Positions 1 to 25,094 are shown, counted from the first letter of the stretch. The stretch: DNA of 64,000 bases from Ecdyonurus torrentis (GCA_949318235.1 OX439132.1:1004909-1068908); one strand, 5' to 3'. The notes: generated by a model not told the origin, from the letters alone. A program made the numbers and translations.

Positions 1-235
1 TAGTCAATAAATAAAATTAGGTCTAGAAATAATAAATGTGCGTATAATTATGACAAATTGGAGCATATACAAATAAAGGACGTACGGTTATATTAACTAA
101 AAAATGAATTTCTATTAGAATATATGGGAATAACATATGTATTTAGATAGAGTTTTAAGTCAACTGAAATCTATTGCCTGATTGCATTGACTGGCCATAT
201 AAAAGCCAATAGAAATTCATTTTTAACTAAAATGA

Positions 236-364
236 CTACAGCTTTGGACAAAAGTTCCCGAACGTGACAGAGTGGCTGCTGCTGCGTGTTCTCATATAAA
301 GATAACATTGTGTGGCTGCGGGTTGCCTATGCAAATCGTTCGGGAACTTTTGGCCAGAGCTGTA
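236..364. mobile_element. Short foldback element, TACAGCT ends
   Basis: Inverted ends TACAGCTTTGGACAAAAGTT and AACTTTTGGCCAGAGCTGTA continue inward to CCCGAACG / CGTTCGGG. A relative with another element inside it lies at 43666-44187. No coding capacity. Confidence 0.75.
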
Positions 365-435
365 CATATTCAAGTCAAACCACTATCACTATACTATCGT
401 GACGTGAGGTTATACGTATTGTCATATATACTTAC

Positions 436-1748
436 ATTGCCCAGTTCATCCCCTGAGAAAAGATGTCCCTCATTAGAGAACCTCAACTTTCGCACGGCAT
501 CAGGATGTCCCAATAATTGAGGTCCAGGTTCGAGACCTGGTAGTCGCCACGTGCAGATTGAACCGACGTTAGAGCAAGAGTATAGGAGAGAGGCGTCTTT
601 GTTGATTGCGAGGTGGTACACTGCGTATTGGTGAGCCTTCACGTGACCTTGCAACTGCAGGTCGCTGCTCCATACCTGCATAGCAACGTCACGTAAGATA
701 ATGTATATCAACATATTATAGGATCATTTGTTATATCTTACTGCCTGGGGTCAATAAAGAAATATTATATCTTAATGGAACTTATCGGTTTAAAAACTTC
801 TTAAAAAATTTTCTATGGATTAAAACACGTAAAATTATATGCCTATAATTTCTCCTTTAAATTTCTCCGAAATCGGTAGAGTAATTTTCTCAAAAATCGG
901 CAAAAGCGTGTTTTTCCCTATAATTAAGCATAATATATAATGTTAATTAGGGGACCTTTAGCTTTTCCCGCGCGCTAAACTGATAAGCACCGTGCTTGTG
1001 AAGAGTATTTCCTAAAGTATATAGCAAATTATATATTTATATTGCTTATAGTTTTAATTGAATTGTTCTGTTCAACATATTATATTTCTTACATAATATA
1101 AAATGCACGTCAGTATATGCATTAATACAAAAGTTACAATACCTTATTTGTTTAAAACATATATTTTTAATTATTATCACAGCGTTTTTAATTATATATA
1201 TATATATATATATCCATATACCTTGAATTAATATAGCTTTGTAAAAAAACAACAAGAGAATTACTTTAAAAAAAAATACTCTGTGTGTCTTTTACGCCGG
1301 TGAAACAAATATCAAAGAAATCTTAAAATAAATGTATAAGATTCCACATTATACAATCGATCGACTGCAATAAAAAAATGGTAGATATATATGGATTTGT
1401 ATATAATATTAATATTATAAATATAATAATATATAATATTATAAAATAAAATACAGTATGTATGTATGCGTGATCCTGATGCGGTGATAATAAAAATTAA
1501 TATCTGTGTTCATTATTATATTTTTATATAATATAACAGCATTTTTTTTTCAATTTATATATAATATAGTCGGTACAAAAAATAGTTATATTACAATATG
1601 TCTCTGACTATATTTTTTTTCTCACCTTAATTTCTCCATCATCACCTCCCGTATAAATTTTCTGATCATAAAACATGACACATTCAATATCTCCATTATG
1701 TTTTACATCTTCTGCAATTCTAGCTTTGACAACGTAAGACGCCGGCAT
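436..1748 (-). CDS. WD40-repeat protein, N-terminal two exons (partial)
   Basis: Two exons join on the minus strand: 1626-1748 (41 codons from an ATG read at 1748-1746) and 436-675 (80 codons). The junction is phase 0, with donor GTGAG at 1625-1621 and acceptor CAG at 678-676; a further donor GTAAGT follows 436, so the rest lies off the left edge. The 121 visible residues hold WD40 blades: a strand ending YTGGDDGEIKVWSS, then HQYAVYHLAINKDASLLYS with SICTWRLP, then GHPDAVRKLRFSNEGHLFSG with NVSIYDN. The GH starts, SGD/GGD turns and W/Y-D ends are the family pattern. WD40 propellers are protein-interaction scaffolds; I cannot assign a subfamily. The gene is divergent from the BTB gene, whose start lies about 3.6 kb away. 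The splice junction and repeat pattern make the gene call strong; the precise identity is open. Confidence 0.8.
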
Positions 1749-1932
1749 CTCTTACTAAATCACAGCTACAACTTTATAGTGTAAAGTACAAGAGACGACT
1801 GAGAGACTATTTATAGTACAGGTCTACACACACACGGCACATGCTTTCGTAAATATAACACTACAGAAATAGCTAGCGCACAGCGCAAGCAAGTAAGTGC
1901 ATATGAACTTGGGAGTTTTATTTTCAAATAGT

Positions 1933-2885
1933 TTTAAAGCCATATAGACCACAACATGTGCTTTTTAATGAATAAACACGAAATGGGATCTTCAAAACTG
2001 TTGAAAATTTTTACCAGAATGTTAATGTAACCCCACGAAAGAGGGTGAAAATACTATAAAGTATGCAATTTAAGTGACTATTCATGTTTATGACGTCAGA
2101 AACATGCAAAAATTAGTATGAAAATGTTGTGCGGGGTTGCATAAATTGAAATTTCTGATCACTATGCTATGGAGCTACACATGTTAGGTTTTGAGACAAA
2201 CTAAAGTTTATTTATGTGTAAGTTTCATCAAGTGTTTTTGTGATATAAATGCTTAAATGTGTTTTTCTCTGGTATATTCCTTTAATAATATTCCAGATAT
2301 TTGTCTCTTTTTTTTTTTTGCTAAAAAAAAAAAAAAAAAAAAAAAAACTGTTTTGGCGTCGCAGGAGAAAAAAATGTTTATCACTTTTTATAGCTTTCGG
2401 CCTTCTACTTTATTTATATTTATAATTTTCAATCCAAATTTAAAACTTGACTGCGATGAAGTTGTGACTAGGGACCGGATTTTCAGTTTTAAAAATGTGC
2501 ATTTTCAGTGCTGAATTCAGTCCAGTTTTTTTGCATAATCAGTTTACAAAAACAGCAAAATCAGTTCACTTTCAGTTCAATTATACAAAAACAGTGAAAT
2601 TCAGTTTTGATAATTTTTAACTTAAAAACAAAAATTTATCAACAGAGGAGGATAAAATTTATATTTTTTATGAAAAAAAACATCGGTTAAATTATTATCC
2701 AATACACTATACCATCGAGTATCAATGAGAGCTGTTCTTTGTCTTTTTGAACTTCTTTTTAACCATTTCTTTAATGGTGTTCAGTTGAATTCAGATAGTT
2801 TTAAGATATGCTTTGAAAATAATTTTCTAAAAAAAACTAATAATAATAATAAAAATGAAAAATAAAACCTTTTCTTTTCTTTCGT

Positions 2886-2925
<40 letters not shown>

Positions 2926-3752
2926 TTAAAACACGTTATTTTAAGTTTTTGTACGGTAAAATTCCATTTTCAGTTTCCAAAAACTGAGAAAAACTGGAAA
3001 AAACTGACAAAAACTTAAAATAACTGACCCAGTTTACAAATTGCAAAAACAGTTTTTTTCAGTCCCAACTTTTTTGCATTTTTGGCAATAAAACTTCATG
3101 ATTCGTCGACATCTGAACTCAGATGTGACCTAGCATGCATATTTCAAAAACTGAACAAACTGGAGATCCGGTCCCTAGTTGTGACTTAATTGCAGTGTGC
3201 TAATTAAAGTAACCATTAGGAACAGAGATTAAAAAGTTAAGAAAAATATAAATGTAAAATGTATTACAAAATATTCTGATGTGTATATACTGTACACTTA
3301 ATTAACAATTAAAAATTTAAAATACTTACAAATTATAATAATAAAGTGGCGGCTGCAGCAGGTACAAAAGTTTTTAAGCTATATAGTTTAGTTCTAAAGC
3401 AATAGACCAGAGACAATTAAAAACATAAGCGTTTATATCACAAAGCACTTGATTGGACTTAAACATAAATAACTTTAGTTTGTCTCAAAACCCAACTGTA
3501 TCTCCGTAGCAGTGATCAGAAATTTCGATTAATTCAACCCGCACAACATTTTCATACCAAATTTTGCATGTTTCTGACGTCATAAACATGAATTTTCACG
3601 CAAATAGCATACTTTACAGTTTTTTTTTCACGCTCGATCTCTTGTGGGGCTACATTAACATTCTGGTAAAAATTGTCATCAGTTTTAAAGATCCCATTTC
3701 GTGTTTATTCATTAAAAAGCACATGTTCTTTTATGTGGTCTATATGGCTTTA
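1933..3752. mobile_element. 1.8-kb foldback element, TTAAAGCC ends
   Basis: Two arms of about 345 bp in inverted orientation (1933-2280 and 3405-3752) begin and end with TTAAAGCCATATAGACCACA and its complement. Shared landmarks include the run GCATGTTTCTGACGTCATAA. Single-arm copies occur at 33303-33650 and, shorter, at 19758-19990 and 60898-60940. The loop holds a second element at 2466-3182. Confidence 0.8.
2466..3182. mobile_element. Nested element with CAGTTTT-rich interior
   Basis: Bounded by inverted ACTAGGGACCGGAT and ATCCGGTCCCTAGT. The interior repeats CAGTTTT, TTTTCAGT and their complements irregularly (ACTGAGAAAAACTG, ACTGACAAAAACT) around a 41-base poly-T. It lies inside the loop of the 1933-3752 foldback. 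Confidence 0.65.
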
Positions 3753-4894
3753 ACATTATGCGATATGGTTACAAAACATGCAAAGAAAGGCAATAAGATA
3801 CATCTTCCACGCTTAATTTAAAAAGTATTGTAAAACACACGTTTTCAACTTTTAATCATAATTAATATAATTATAATAAAAGTTTCTGTTGAAAATTTAG
3901 TCTTTAATTTTCGTATATATTTTTCCTAATTAGTATACTTAATTACTAACTCTTATATCATTTTTATGCATTTGATGCCTATAGTGACACCACGTGAATG
4001 ACAGATATAATGTTATACTTTGAGGTTAAAGATTTGTGATGGCATCTGTACACAAATTTATTCCGGCGTGCCTGCATGCAGCGACCTTAAAAACAGAAAT
4101 AAACCACAAAGTACACATATTCTCACAAATAAAATATAAAAACTACAAAAGGTACTTCCCGTGAACACAAATCAATCTTCTGTTACATCCAGGCTTGCAT
4201 TTTAGTGGCCTCACTTAACAAATCTTGTAGAGCAACTTCAACACAACACTATCGAGTGCCGCAAAACGTAGAGCCGTAAAAAAAAAAAAACTTTCAAACA
4301 TTTCATTTTACCGCGTATAAATATTTTTATTTTTTCGAGCGGCAACTTTTAGCCACCTAGCGACGATTTCTAAAACTATTACGACAGCTGTGTTATTGTT
4401 GTGAAAAGTAAATTAATTTCTGCTAATTTCTTTATTTTTTACATTAAATTGCAAGTTAATTAATACAAATATATACACACAGTTATTAACTAACGATCGG
4501 TTAACAATATTAGTAATAACTTTGTGTGGTATACATTTATAAAAACACTTTTCTAGCTTCAATCATATGACATCATGGGAGTTGCTTTTGAAACCAAACT
4601 TTTTGTTTGTTTTTTTGAAGCATAATTAATAGATAAATCGTTCATAATAATATATAAAGTAAGTATATGTATGTTTGTTTTTGCTACATACATATTGTAA
4701 TCATTTAATTTGGGGATAACCGGTTAGTGTGAGACAATAACGAGCGGCGGGCCAACCGCGCATTTCATTATTATTATTTTCTTTTGCGCAGCAAAATAAA
4801 AATAACATTGTTTTAAATGGGAATAATTATTGTATACCGCAAAGTTTTAACAAAAATATATAAAGAATAGGTGAATGCACCATTAAATCACAAT

Positions 4895-5005
4895 AATGCT
4901 GTTCGTAAACCCTGTTCTCTGCACCAAAAGTGACGATCGCCTATGGTTATTCAAATGGAATGCGCATTTTTTGGTGCAAGAGAACAGGGTTTTACGAACA
5001 GCATT
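4895..5005. mobile_element. Hairpin element, copy 1 of 6
   Basis: About 110 bp. Arms TGCTGTTCGTAAACCCTGTT and AACAGGGTTTTACGAACAGC, with an interior also palindromic in part (GCACCAAAA...TTTTTTGGTGC). Other copies: 18283, 28792, 30730, 44992, 56132. Confidence 0.85.
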
Positions 5006-5384
5006 AATGTTTTAACCAGAAAAAGGTGATTTTTGATGTGAAAATTTAAAATAAGTAAATGCACCTTTGAGGGTGCATGTACGTATTACCCCTATTTCAC
5101 TGGGAATCGTCTGGCGCGCGCCGCACGCAACTGGCTACTGTACCTGTTAAACTCGGGTACAGGCCCTAGTAGTGCCTTTTAGGAATGGAGTTATAGAGTA
5201 TTATGCGCTTTGACGCCATACTGTAGCAATGAATAACATAGTTCAGCATATATTTATATAGGGCAAACATGGTTTTTGGTCATTTTTCTAAGAGAAAACT
5301 TTTTTTTTTTTTTTTAACCTTTTTTTCTGCGATGGTATAATGTTGTTTTTTTTTTTTCAGCAGCTAAAATTACATATAGATAAC

Positions 5385-16791
<11,407 letters not shown>

Positions 16792-16848
16792 CCTGGGCCC
16801 TACAATCTGAAGCAATATTATCTATATATATGAGAAATTATATTTAGG

Positions 16849-16854
16849 AATAAA
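16849..16854 (+). promoter_or_regulatory. Candidate polyadenylation signal of the BTB gene
   Basis: AATAAA lies 58 bp after the stop codon in a non-repetitive stretch. It is the nearest canonical hexamer; usage is inferred from position only. Confidence 0.4.
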
Positions 16855-18282
16855 AGGAAAGGTACCATCGCGGTAAGGACAAACATGTGACGTTAAAATT
16901 TGATAGGGAGAAACCAAATGAGAGTTGGCGCCAGGCAGCAGCGTACACTGAAAATCTCAAATGGCGATAGTGGATTAAAAAATATATATTTGAAAAATAT
17001 ATATATCATGCCATATATTGTCTCAAGGTTGGTAAATCCAGTGCTCCTGCTTTTTTTATCTTTTACTACAATATTTAAAAAAAAAAATACGCAAGAAAAA
17101 ATATATTAAAGTATAGCAATGCCTGTTTTCTTGCCCTGCCTGTGATTGGCTAGGGCATATCTCCAGTAATTAAGCCCTATTGGTAACTCTAGAAGGGACG
17201 GATTAAGTTGCTATGGCCCATTGAGATAGCCAAGAGAGACGGCCCAACCTCTGATAGGAGGGTTAGCTGATACGAGAGTTAATAGTGACCAATAAAGCCA
17301 TCTCTTGATCATAATTAAAATTAATGTTAGTGAGGGCTTACGCATCGAATCTCGTCAGCTGTTCAGCGCGCCCTGAAGACATGAGTCAAATTGGAAACAA
17401 AATTGACCCTCAAAATATATAAATTGGAAATATCATTTTTTGTTAATTAATTAAATTGATTTAGATTATTTTTATTACTATTTGCTGATTTTTGGAAGGA
17501 ATTATAAATATTTTTTGGAAATTATCAGTCTCTAAATGGACTGTGTAGTCGCGCCCCAGGCTATCACCTGGCTATCGCCTGGCTATCGCTGCGTAACCGT
17601 GGTATCATTATTTTCCTGCAGAGGCGCTGTTTTTGTTGACTATGTACTCTCGTATACAGCACACTTTGGCTTAAATCAAGAAATCCAAAAAATCTTGGTG
17701 GTCAATCTGTCCCTGATCTCTATATCTACATGTGAACAATTTTAATAGGCAAAATCATCTTAAGCTTTTATTGTTTTATGCAGTTTTTACATACTGTATG
17801 AAAATACTTTCTATAATGTGTGTCAATGGTAGTAGCCAGTGGTAGCTATTGTGTATCACCCTTGTTGGATACACACGTACTTTAATAATAACTTTATTGA
17901 GGCGTTGTGAGGGCATGACAGTCAAAATCTTGACCACAATAGGAAAACATATATACAGTACATTTTTAACATAAACATATACGTACGTACAATTTGAATC
18001 ATTATTTTAACATTTTCAATAATTGATAATATATACATGTAAAATTAATTTTATTTAACATAATTTTATAATATAATAAGCCGTAAATATAAGATTTAAG
18101 TGTGAGATAATCAAATTATTGAAAGTAAATTTAATTTATACTTTTTTTTTTTTTTGCAAAAGGCGTGCTTGCATTTGGCTATACATTCAATTCTGTGCAT
18201 ACATCCACCATAAGCTTAACATGTAAAACCAAAGTGCAAGTATACGCCCTTTGTGGTGCTGGACAAAAATGCAAGTAAACCT

Positions 18283-18392
18283 AATGCTGTTCGTAAACCC
18301 TGTTCTCTGCACCAAAAATGACGATCGCCTATGGCTATTCAAATGGAATGCGCATTTTTTGGTGCAAGAGAACAGGGTTTACGAACAGCATT
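18283..18392. mobile_element. Hairpin element, copy 2 of 6
   Basis: Almost identical to copy 1: ATGCTGTTCGTAAACCC ... GGGTTTACGAACAGCAT. Intergenic. Confidence 0.85.
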
Positions 18393-18501
18393 CCTTTTAT
18401 AAGATGACCTTGAAATGCAAGTACAGTACGTCTTTTGGACGTGACAAGGGTGGTATATATTTAGTACAGGGTATTTGTATAAAGTCTGCAATAGACTTGA
18501 A

Positions 18502-18562
<61 letters not shown>

Positions 18563-19757
18563 TATATGTATATTAAATCCTGTGAAATGTGCAAAATTGT
18601 AGACTTAGTGCCATAATATGTTACTCTACTCCTTAGTAACTTACTCACTTGTTAGAGCCCCCCCCCCCCCCCCTAAACTTAATCATACGGAGTGTCAGGG
18701 TATAATGTGTGGTGTACGAACACTGGCCATATTTATATTTAACAGAAATGTCACTTATTATAAAGAAAAAGATGTCTCAAAACTGAGTGCTAGGTTGTTA
18801 TCATGTGTGCTTGTGTAATACCTGTAAAGTCCTTAGAAAATATCAAATACTAGCACTCCATAAGGATTTCTAATATTGTTTATATAAGATTCCAATGAGG
18901 CTGGATAATGTAACTTTAAATTATTGTAATTTCTGGTTTGGTAGTGAAATTGAATGTTGAGCACTCACATATATGTATACACTATACTTATCTTTGAAAA
19001 TAATTATGATGTACCATAATGATATTAAAGTACATAGGATGCGTACCGTATTTCGATGAGAGCGCTGTGCAGTGAGTCGCCTCACCTATTTACTTTTAGC
19101 AGCGCGCAGAGGTTATCAGCATCAGCTGTTGTCCGTTCAGGTCTCTTCGGTGAACGCTGTGAAGCGCTGACAGAGGTGATACGGTACGTTTTGTCAGCAC
19201 TCTCAGCGCTCGCAAGTGATTACGGTACGCACCCCATAGTACATGTAGATATATATTACTGATTTATAGAATAATCAAATAATCTATATATGTATGTAGT
19301 ATATAAACAATTAAATGTTTCAATATAATTATTTAAGAGAATGAATATAGATATAAGCTTAATGTTTTACTATTGCAATTTACACACCATGTCAATAATG
19401 CTTGAGGATTTTTTTTAATGGAAGCAATAAGAAAAAGAAGAAGAGGAAAAAAAAAACTTGCTATATATACACTTCTCACAATACTAGTTCGAGCGGATGC
19501 AGTGTAAAATTACCAATGTAAAGTCAACTGTGATTGGCTAGTAGGTTTATAATACGCTCTCTGATTGGATTAGCACCTCGGATACAGCTTTTGGCGGGAA
19601 CGACCTTGTTTTGGCCAGAATGTAGAATCTGAGAGATAAATATAAAATAATTGAGATCCAAGATGGACAGTAATTTTTGTGTCTGTTCTGTTTATTAATA
19701 CCTATTTAATTAGCAATATGAATAAAGAATATAAAAGATCGACATTATAGATTGTAT

Positions 19758-19990
19758 ATTAAAAGCATAGACAAAAAGAAAACATTTTTAGAATTTTATC
19801 ACAAAACACTTGATGGGACATACATAAATAACTTTAGTTTGTCTCAAAACTCAACTGTATAGCTCCGTTTGTGCGGGTTGCATAAGTCAAGATTTTCTCC
19901 GCACTGCTACGGAGGCTCGGAGTTTTGTAGATCTTGTTCTGTGTTTATAATCACTAAAATGAACATGCTGTCTATGGCTCTACATAATTG
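19758..19990. mobile_element. Truncated TTAAAGCC-family copy
   Basis: Shares ACTTTAGTTTGTCTCAAAAC and TCTCCGCACTGCTACGGAG-type sequence with 1933-3752, with a large internal deletion. Confidence 0.6.
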
Positions 19991-20752
19991 CTAAAATTGT
20001 TTGCCTTTTGCAATTGTATTTTTTCATATATATATATATATATTATTAAGATTTGTCATCTTACTTTTTTGAGAACTATATTGGGCAGAAGGTACAATTA
20101 AAGCAAGTCTGCCCATTTGAAGTATGTATGAAATTTATTTCTCAACCAATTTGATATGTAGCACAAGCACAATTCTTTATAAGGATCGATTATCAAACTT
20201 TTGTATCCTTTTTAACTTTGTAGATGCAAAACTTTAACTTTAACTTTTGTACACTTTCATGTGTAAATAACATTGGATTTTATATATATATATATTAAAG
20301 CATAATATGATAATCGCGTTCTACTCATGTGATTTGGGCACATTCTCATTAGATTTATATTACGGCAAGTATTTTTATTTGGTAACCAAATTGTGTTCCA
20401 AGAGTATCTATTATAAAGTATTATTATTTTTATTTGTTTCAATTGACAAAGATTTGAAAATGACTTTACTCGACAACGATATAAATATAAAAAGAAGTTA
20501 ATTATTGGTTAAAACTCCCAATACTCCTTGCTGCTTAATATTATATACTATGAACAATTAATTGCAATTTTGTATACTTAAATGTGGATTTTATTGTCAT
20601 TAGAAATTTATATATATATGTATCTGTAGAAAGTACAAAGAAAATATACAACAACATTGGTGAGATTATTATGTATATCATTACTGTTTTATTGCTAATC
20701 AAATCAATACCTTTGCTTATAATATCATACTTCACTCTATTTAACTGTTAGC

Positions 20753-20861
<109 letters not shown>

Positions 20862-22219
20862 TATTTCCTTCAAATTTATGAATTTAAATTTTCAGTTCAC
20901 CTAATTATTAAGTTATTTAAACTTACATTACTTATTAGTATTACTGTTTTCTTTAATTTTAATACACAAATTAAAAAAAAAGAAAAAAAAAAAGAAACAC
21001 GTAATTTGAACTTGCAAATTATTTTTAATTTTACGTACTGTAGAATATTTTAGTTTTTTTTTTTTTTTTATCACTGAGAAAAATAAATTCGCAACAATTA
21101 TGCTAGTTCAATGCAGCAACATTTTTATGCATAACATTATAATTTCAAGTGTAGTGTATGTACAGTGAGTATACTCACTATACTGTACTATATATAACAT
21201 AATAGTTAACATGTTCAGCATAATTACTTATGTTATATCACAAAGGCAATATTTGTGCTCTACAATATAGCAAGTGTTCAATGAAGAGCATAAATTACAT
21301 AATATTTTTTTTAAGTTAATGGGAAGTATTTTTAAGTAACTTAAAAATATTCCTTAAGTCCGCTTTCCGCTTTTAGCGTAAAATAAAAATATTTTATTTA
21401 AAAAAAAAAAAACTTTTTAACTTTTTTTTTTTTTTCTCTCTTGTGATTTGTTTGACTTCTACCTTTTCAACATGTTTTTTTTTACATCACCTTTTTTTTC
21501 TCTTTTTTTTTTTTTTACAAGAGAGTAAAGTGAACACATACTAATTTTTAAATTTTTATGACGTTATATATTAAATTTTATATTTTTATCCACAAAAGAA
21601 AAAGAAAAAAATTAGCGTTCAAATGCAAAAGTAAAACTGGCGTAAAAATGAATGTAAAATTCAAATATGCAGCTATAATTATAAATATATTTTTATTGTT
21701 GAAAATAAAGAATAAAAAATTTATATATTAGTTTCTATAGAATAACTTTTCAATTCAATAGAAATAAGAATAATAGAAAATTTTAGCTCAATAAATCAAT
21801 AAAAACAACTCATATTTAAAATATACTAAAAAAAAAATACTTCTCCATAATAGAGGAACGTTTTGCTTAAAGTTTTTCAACAACTTTTCAATAAAGTAGA
21901 TATAAATGTAGGGGGTTTCTTACTACACTGAAAAAAAAATACCAAGAGTAACGAGAGTGATGCCAAAATAAAGGATTTTAATATCATTCGTAAATTATAT
22001 AACGTTTATGTTTTTTTCCCGTAGCTTTTAATGGAACGTATCGGTTTAGCGCGCGGGTAATCGCGGGGAAAGCTAAAAGGGTCCCCTAATTTAACATTAC
22101 GCTTATATGAGGAAAAACACACATATATTGACAAAAATTATTAACACGTCATATTTTTGCTAGTCCATTTTCATCAACATTTATTTATTCAATACAGAAT
22201 TATCTATATTGAATATTAA

Positions 22220-22539
22220 CTATAGGGTGCGTGCGTGCATTCATGTTAAAGTCAACGCAATGTTGTATCACTCAATAGCATGGGCCGCATAGGAAAGTGA
22301 CTCATTTTGACAGTTTAAAAATACTAAATGATTTTTTTTAGAGCATTGATGCTGTTAATAGGTTAAATTATAGCATCTCAAATGTGAGAAAAAAACAAAA
22401 TTTAACTGATTTCCGAAAGAAAATATATAGAAAAATAAACATAGTTTGTCCTATGCTGAGCAATGTTATTCTTTACTCCTAATACTCCAGTATGGCATCC
22501 AAGCGCATTTAATATGACGTCATGCGCATACACTCTATA
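22220..22539. mobile_element. CTATAGGGTG element (inverted relative to 37031)
   Basis: Begins CTATAGGGTGCGTGC and ends GCGCATACACTCTATA. Shared inner blocks include CATTCATGTTAAAGTC and TATGACGTCATGCGC. Relatives: 35313, 37031 and part-copies at about 5170-5290 and 32282-32352. Confidence 0.7.
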
Positions 22540-24086
22540 ATATAGCATACAGTCATATTGTACAATATAATTCTTTGTATTTTTCAATTCAGCAACATTT
22601 ATGCTATTAATGACATTTAAATGCAACAATGAAAAATACATAATTTTTTTTTTTCTTTCTCATAACATTACGATATTTTAAGTTTTAAAAAATTATAAAT
22701 AAATAAAAATAAACTTTAACGAATTTTGACGATTTTTTCTTATACTGCATGCTACATTTTCTAACCATAAAAAAAATCATATACATGGATAAAAATAATT
22801 TACGTAATTTATGCTATATTTAAATCACAGCATATAAATATTGCTAAATCAGAAGTATATAAATATAGATTTGGTATGCTGTTACGCTGTTACAGTGTAT
22901 TGTTGTTCAATATAGCATAAATGTTGTAGTTGTAATTCAATTTGACTAAAATCAGGCATGCGTTATTATTACGTATTTAATTTTATTCGTGTAAGTAACA
23001 TGAAATATGAAAATAATAATTAAAAAAAAAAAAAAAAATGAAAAGAAAAGAAAAGAAAACTTATCAATAAATTCATTTTTTGCTATTATTTATATATATA
23101 TTTTTAGCATTGTTTAAAATCTTTTATTTAATTTATCCTTAGGTAATTTTTAAACAGTAATAATATATAATGGAGCTTGTAAAAATAGATCACTATATAA
23201 TGGCTCTGAAGTAATAAATTACAATATTGTAACGGGAAAAAAAATGTAAATAACGTCACATGCGTTAGGGTTTTAAAGAAAATAAACATCTATTAGCCGT
23301 TGCGATCTAGTCTCTCTCTCTCTCTCTCCCTTCTTTCAGTTCTTTGTGACGTCACTAACGCTTTTGTCATTAGAATATTAACATTTGATGACGTCAAAAT
23401 TGTTAATTCTAAAATTAAAACTTAATTAAAATTAGACTTATTGCAAAATACCCCCCTTGCACCAGTTTCTTTCAACGCCTAAATTTTGTAGAGTGTATGC
23501 AACCTGTGTAGCATATCTGACATACTTGTGGCCTACTTTACAGGGGCTAAAACTTTTTTATAGTAAAAATAATTCTTTTTCATAACATTTATAATATTTT
23601 TTAAATATAGTAAATAATATTAAAATATCTTCTTCATTTGGTTTATAATATAAAAGTTTCAAAATAATATACGTAATCAGTAAGTAAATATATGAACGCA
23701 AAATAAACAAAATATTAAAAATGTCAAGCAAAAATACCTTTTTATGTGTTAAATATTTGTAAAAGCGTTTGTTAGAAAACAATAATAAATAATAATAAAG
23801 AAATAAATATTATCAAAACAAAAACTGAAGAGAGAGAGAAATTTTTTTTGTAGGTATTCCAAATATTCGATCGTAGTTAAAATTAACTTTTCCTCCTAAA
23901 GTCACTATATTTCACAACATAGTAAATCATAGACGTCCAACAACAACAATATTATGCTGCATAATGATTAATGTATATTTACATAAAACCTAGGATAGCG
24001 GCCTCTTCTTACAAATTTTTTTAGCGTAGCAATAAAGTTTGAACCGTGCTAACTTATGGAGTTTTGCGTCAACTGAAATTTCCATT

Positions 24087-24343
24087 CACTCTAAAAAATG
24101 TTGCATTACTACACAAATGTTACAAATTCTAACATATTTAAGATAATCACATTTAAGTTATTGTAAGTATATAACTAAAGTAGTGCATTTTAGCAAGTTA
24201 TTAACAATATATATTTTTAACTTAAAAAAAAAATTAAATAACTTGCTAAAATGAGTTATTTTAGCTGCGCATAATAACTTAAAAGTGTATAGCTTAAATA
24301 AGTTAGGATTCGTAACTAAAGTAATGCACCAATTTTTAGAGTG
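24087..24343. mobile_element. Foldback element, CACTCTAAAAA ends
   Basis: Starts CACTCTAAAAAATG and ends TTTTTAGAGTG; arms share GCATTACT, AACATATTTAAG and TAGCAAGTTATTAAC-type sequence. It splits a host repeat (AACTGAAAT...CTGATTGCATTG) that is unbroken at 164-187. A relative is at 39552-39836. Confidence 0.75.
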
Positions 24344-25021
24344 TCTGATTGCATTGTATGACTATAAGCCAATAGAAATAAATTTTCGGTAAAAATGATT
24401 TACAACACAATTTAAGTCACTTTTAATTGTCCCGTGACGGTAGAAATCTAGTTTTTTTAAAATGGATAAAAATCACTTGAAAATGTCAACGGAAGAAAGG
24501 TCCAAAGATTCAAATGGCTCCCAAAATTACAATTTTCGTCTGAGAACTGAAATATTCGAGCTGGGTGAGTTTAAAGAGTGCCTATATATAACATTTTTTT
24601 TTTTTTTTTTTTGGAGCAAATCCATTTTCGAAACTTGGTTGAGTGATCACCTACGCGTGAACAAAGACAATGCTTAATTACTAATTTACATAAATAAAAT
24701 AAATATTGTAATTTTTTTTTCAGTGTAAAAGTCAGTTTGGTCTTACTCTACTATCGATGTTTATTTATACAAAACTTTATTTCAATATTTGTATCAAAGC
24801 GAGCTTTGTAAATATCTGTCAATCAAATAATGTCAAAACATTTTTCTTTTGAAAAATTTATTTATTTTGTTTTCAAAACATTTTATTATTATTTATTTCA
24901 AGTGTCACGAGGCCGTCATAAGTCTATATATTGTTTGCTGTTGCGTAATTCAAGTTATTTTCAACAACGAACAAGAAAGCTACAGTAGTAGAAAGCACGC
25001 AGTTCATATTTAAGGTGAAGT

Positions 25022-25094
<73 letters not shown>

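Larger units (their letters stand above)
1749..5384. other. Divergent intergenic region between WD40 and BTB genes
   Basis: About 3.6 kb separates two divergent start codons, so both promoters and 5' leaders should lie here. I see no coding exon. It holds the 1.8-kb foldback element at 1933-3752, a hairpin element at 4895-5005, poly-A/T runs, and a less AT-rich patch around 4060-4300 that could be leader or promoter sequence for the BTB gene. A pyrimidine tract ending in CAG at 5360, just before the BTB start codon, looks like the acceptor of an intron in its 5' leader; I cannot place the upstream leader exon. Confidence 0.5.

Noticed and set aside
526..545. GGTTCGAGACC, a perfect tRNA-type B box
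   Set aside because: It lies inside the WD40 coding exon, where it encodes the Gly-Leu-Glu-Pro stretch on the other strand; no A box or cloverleaf around it.
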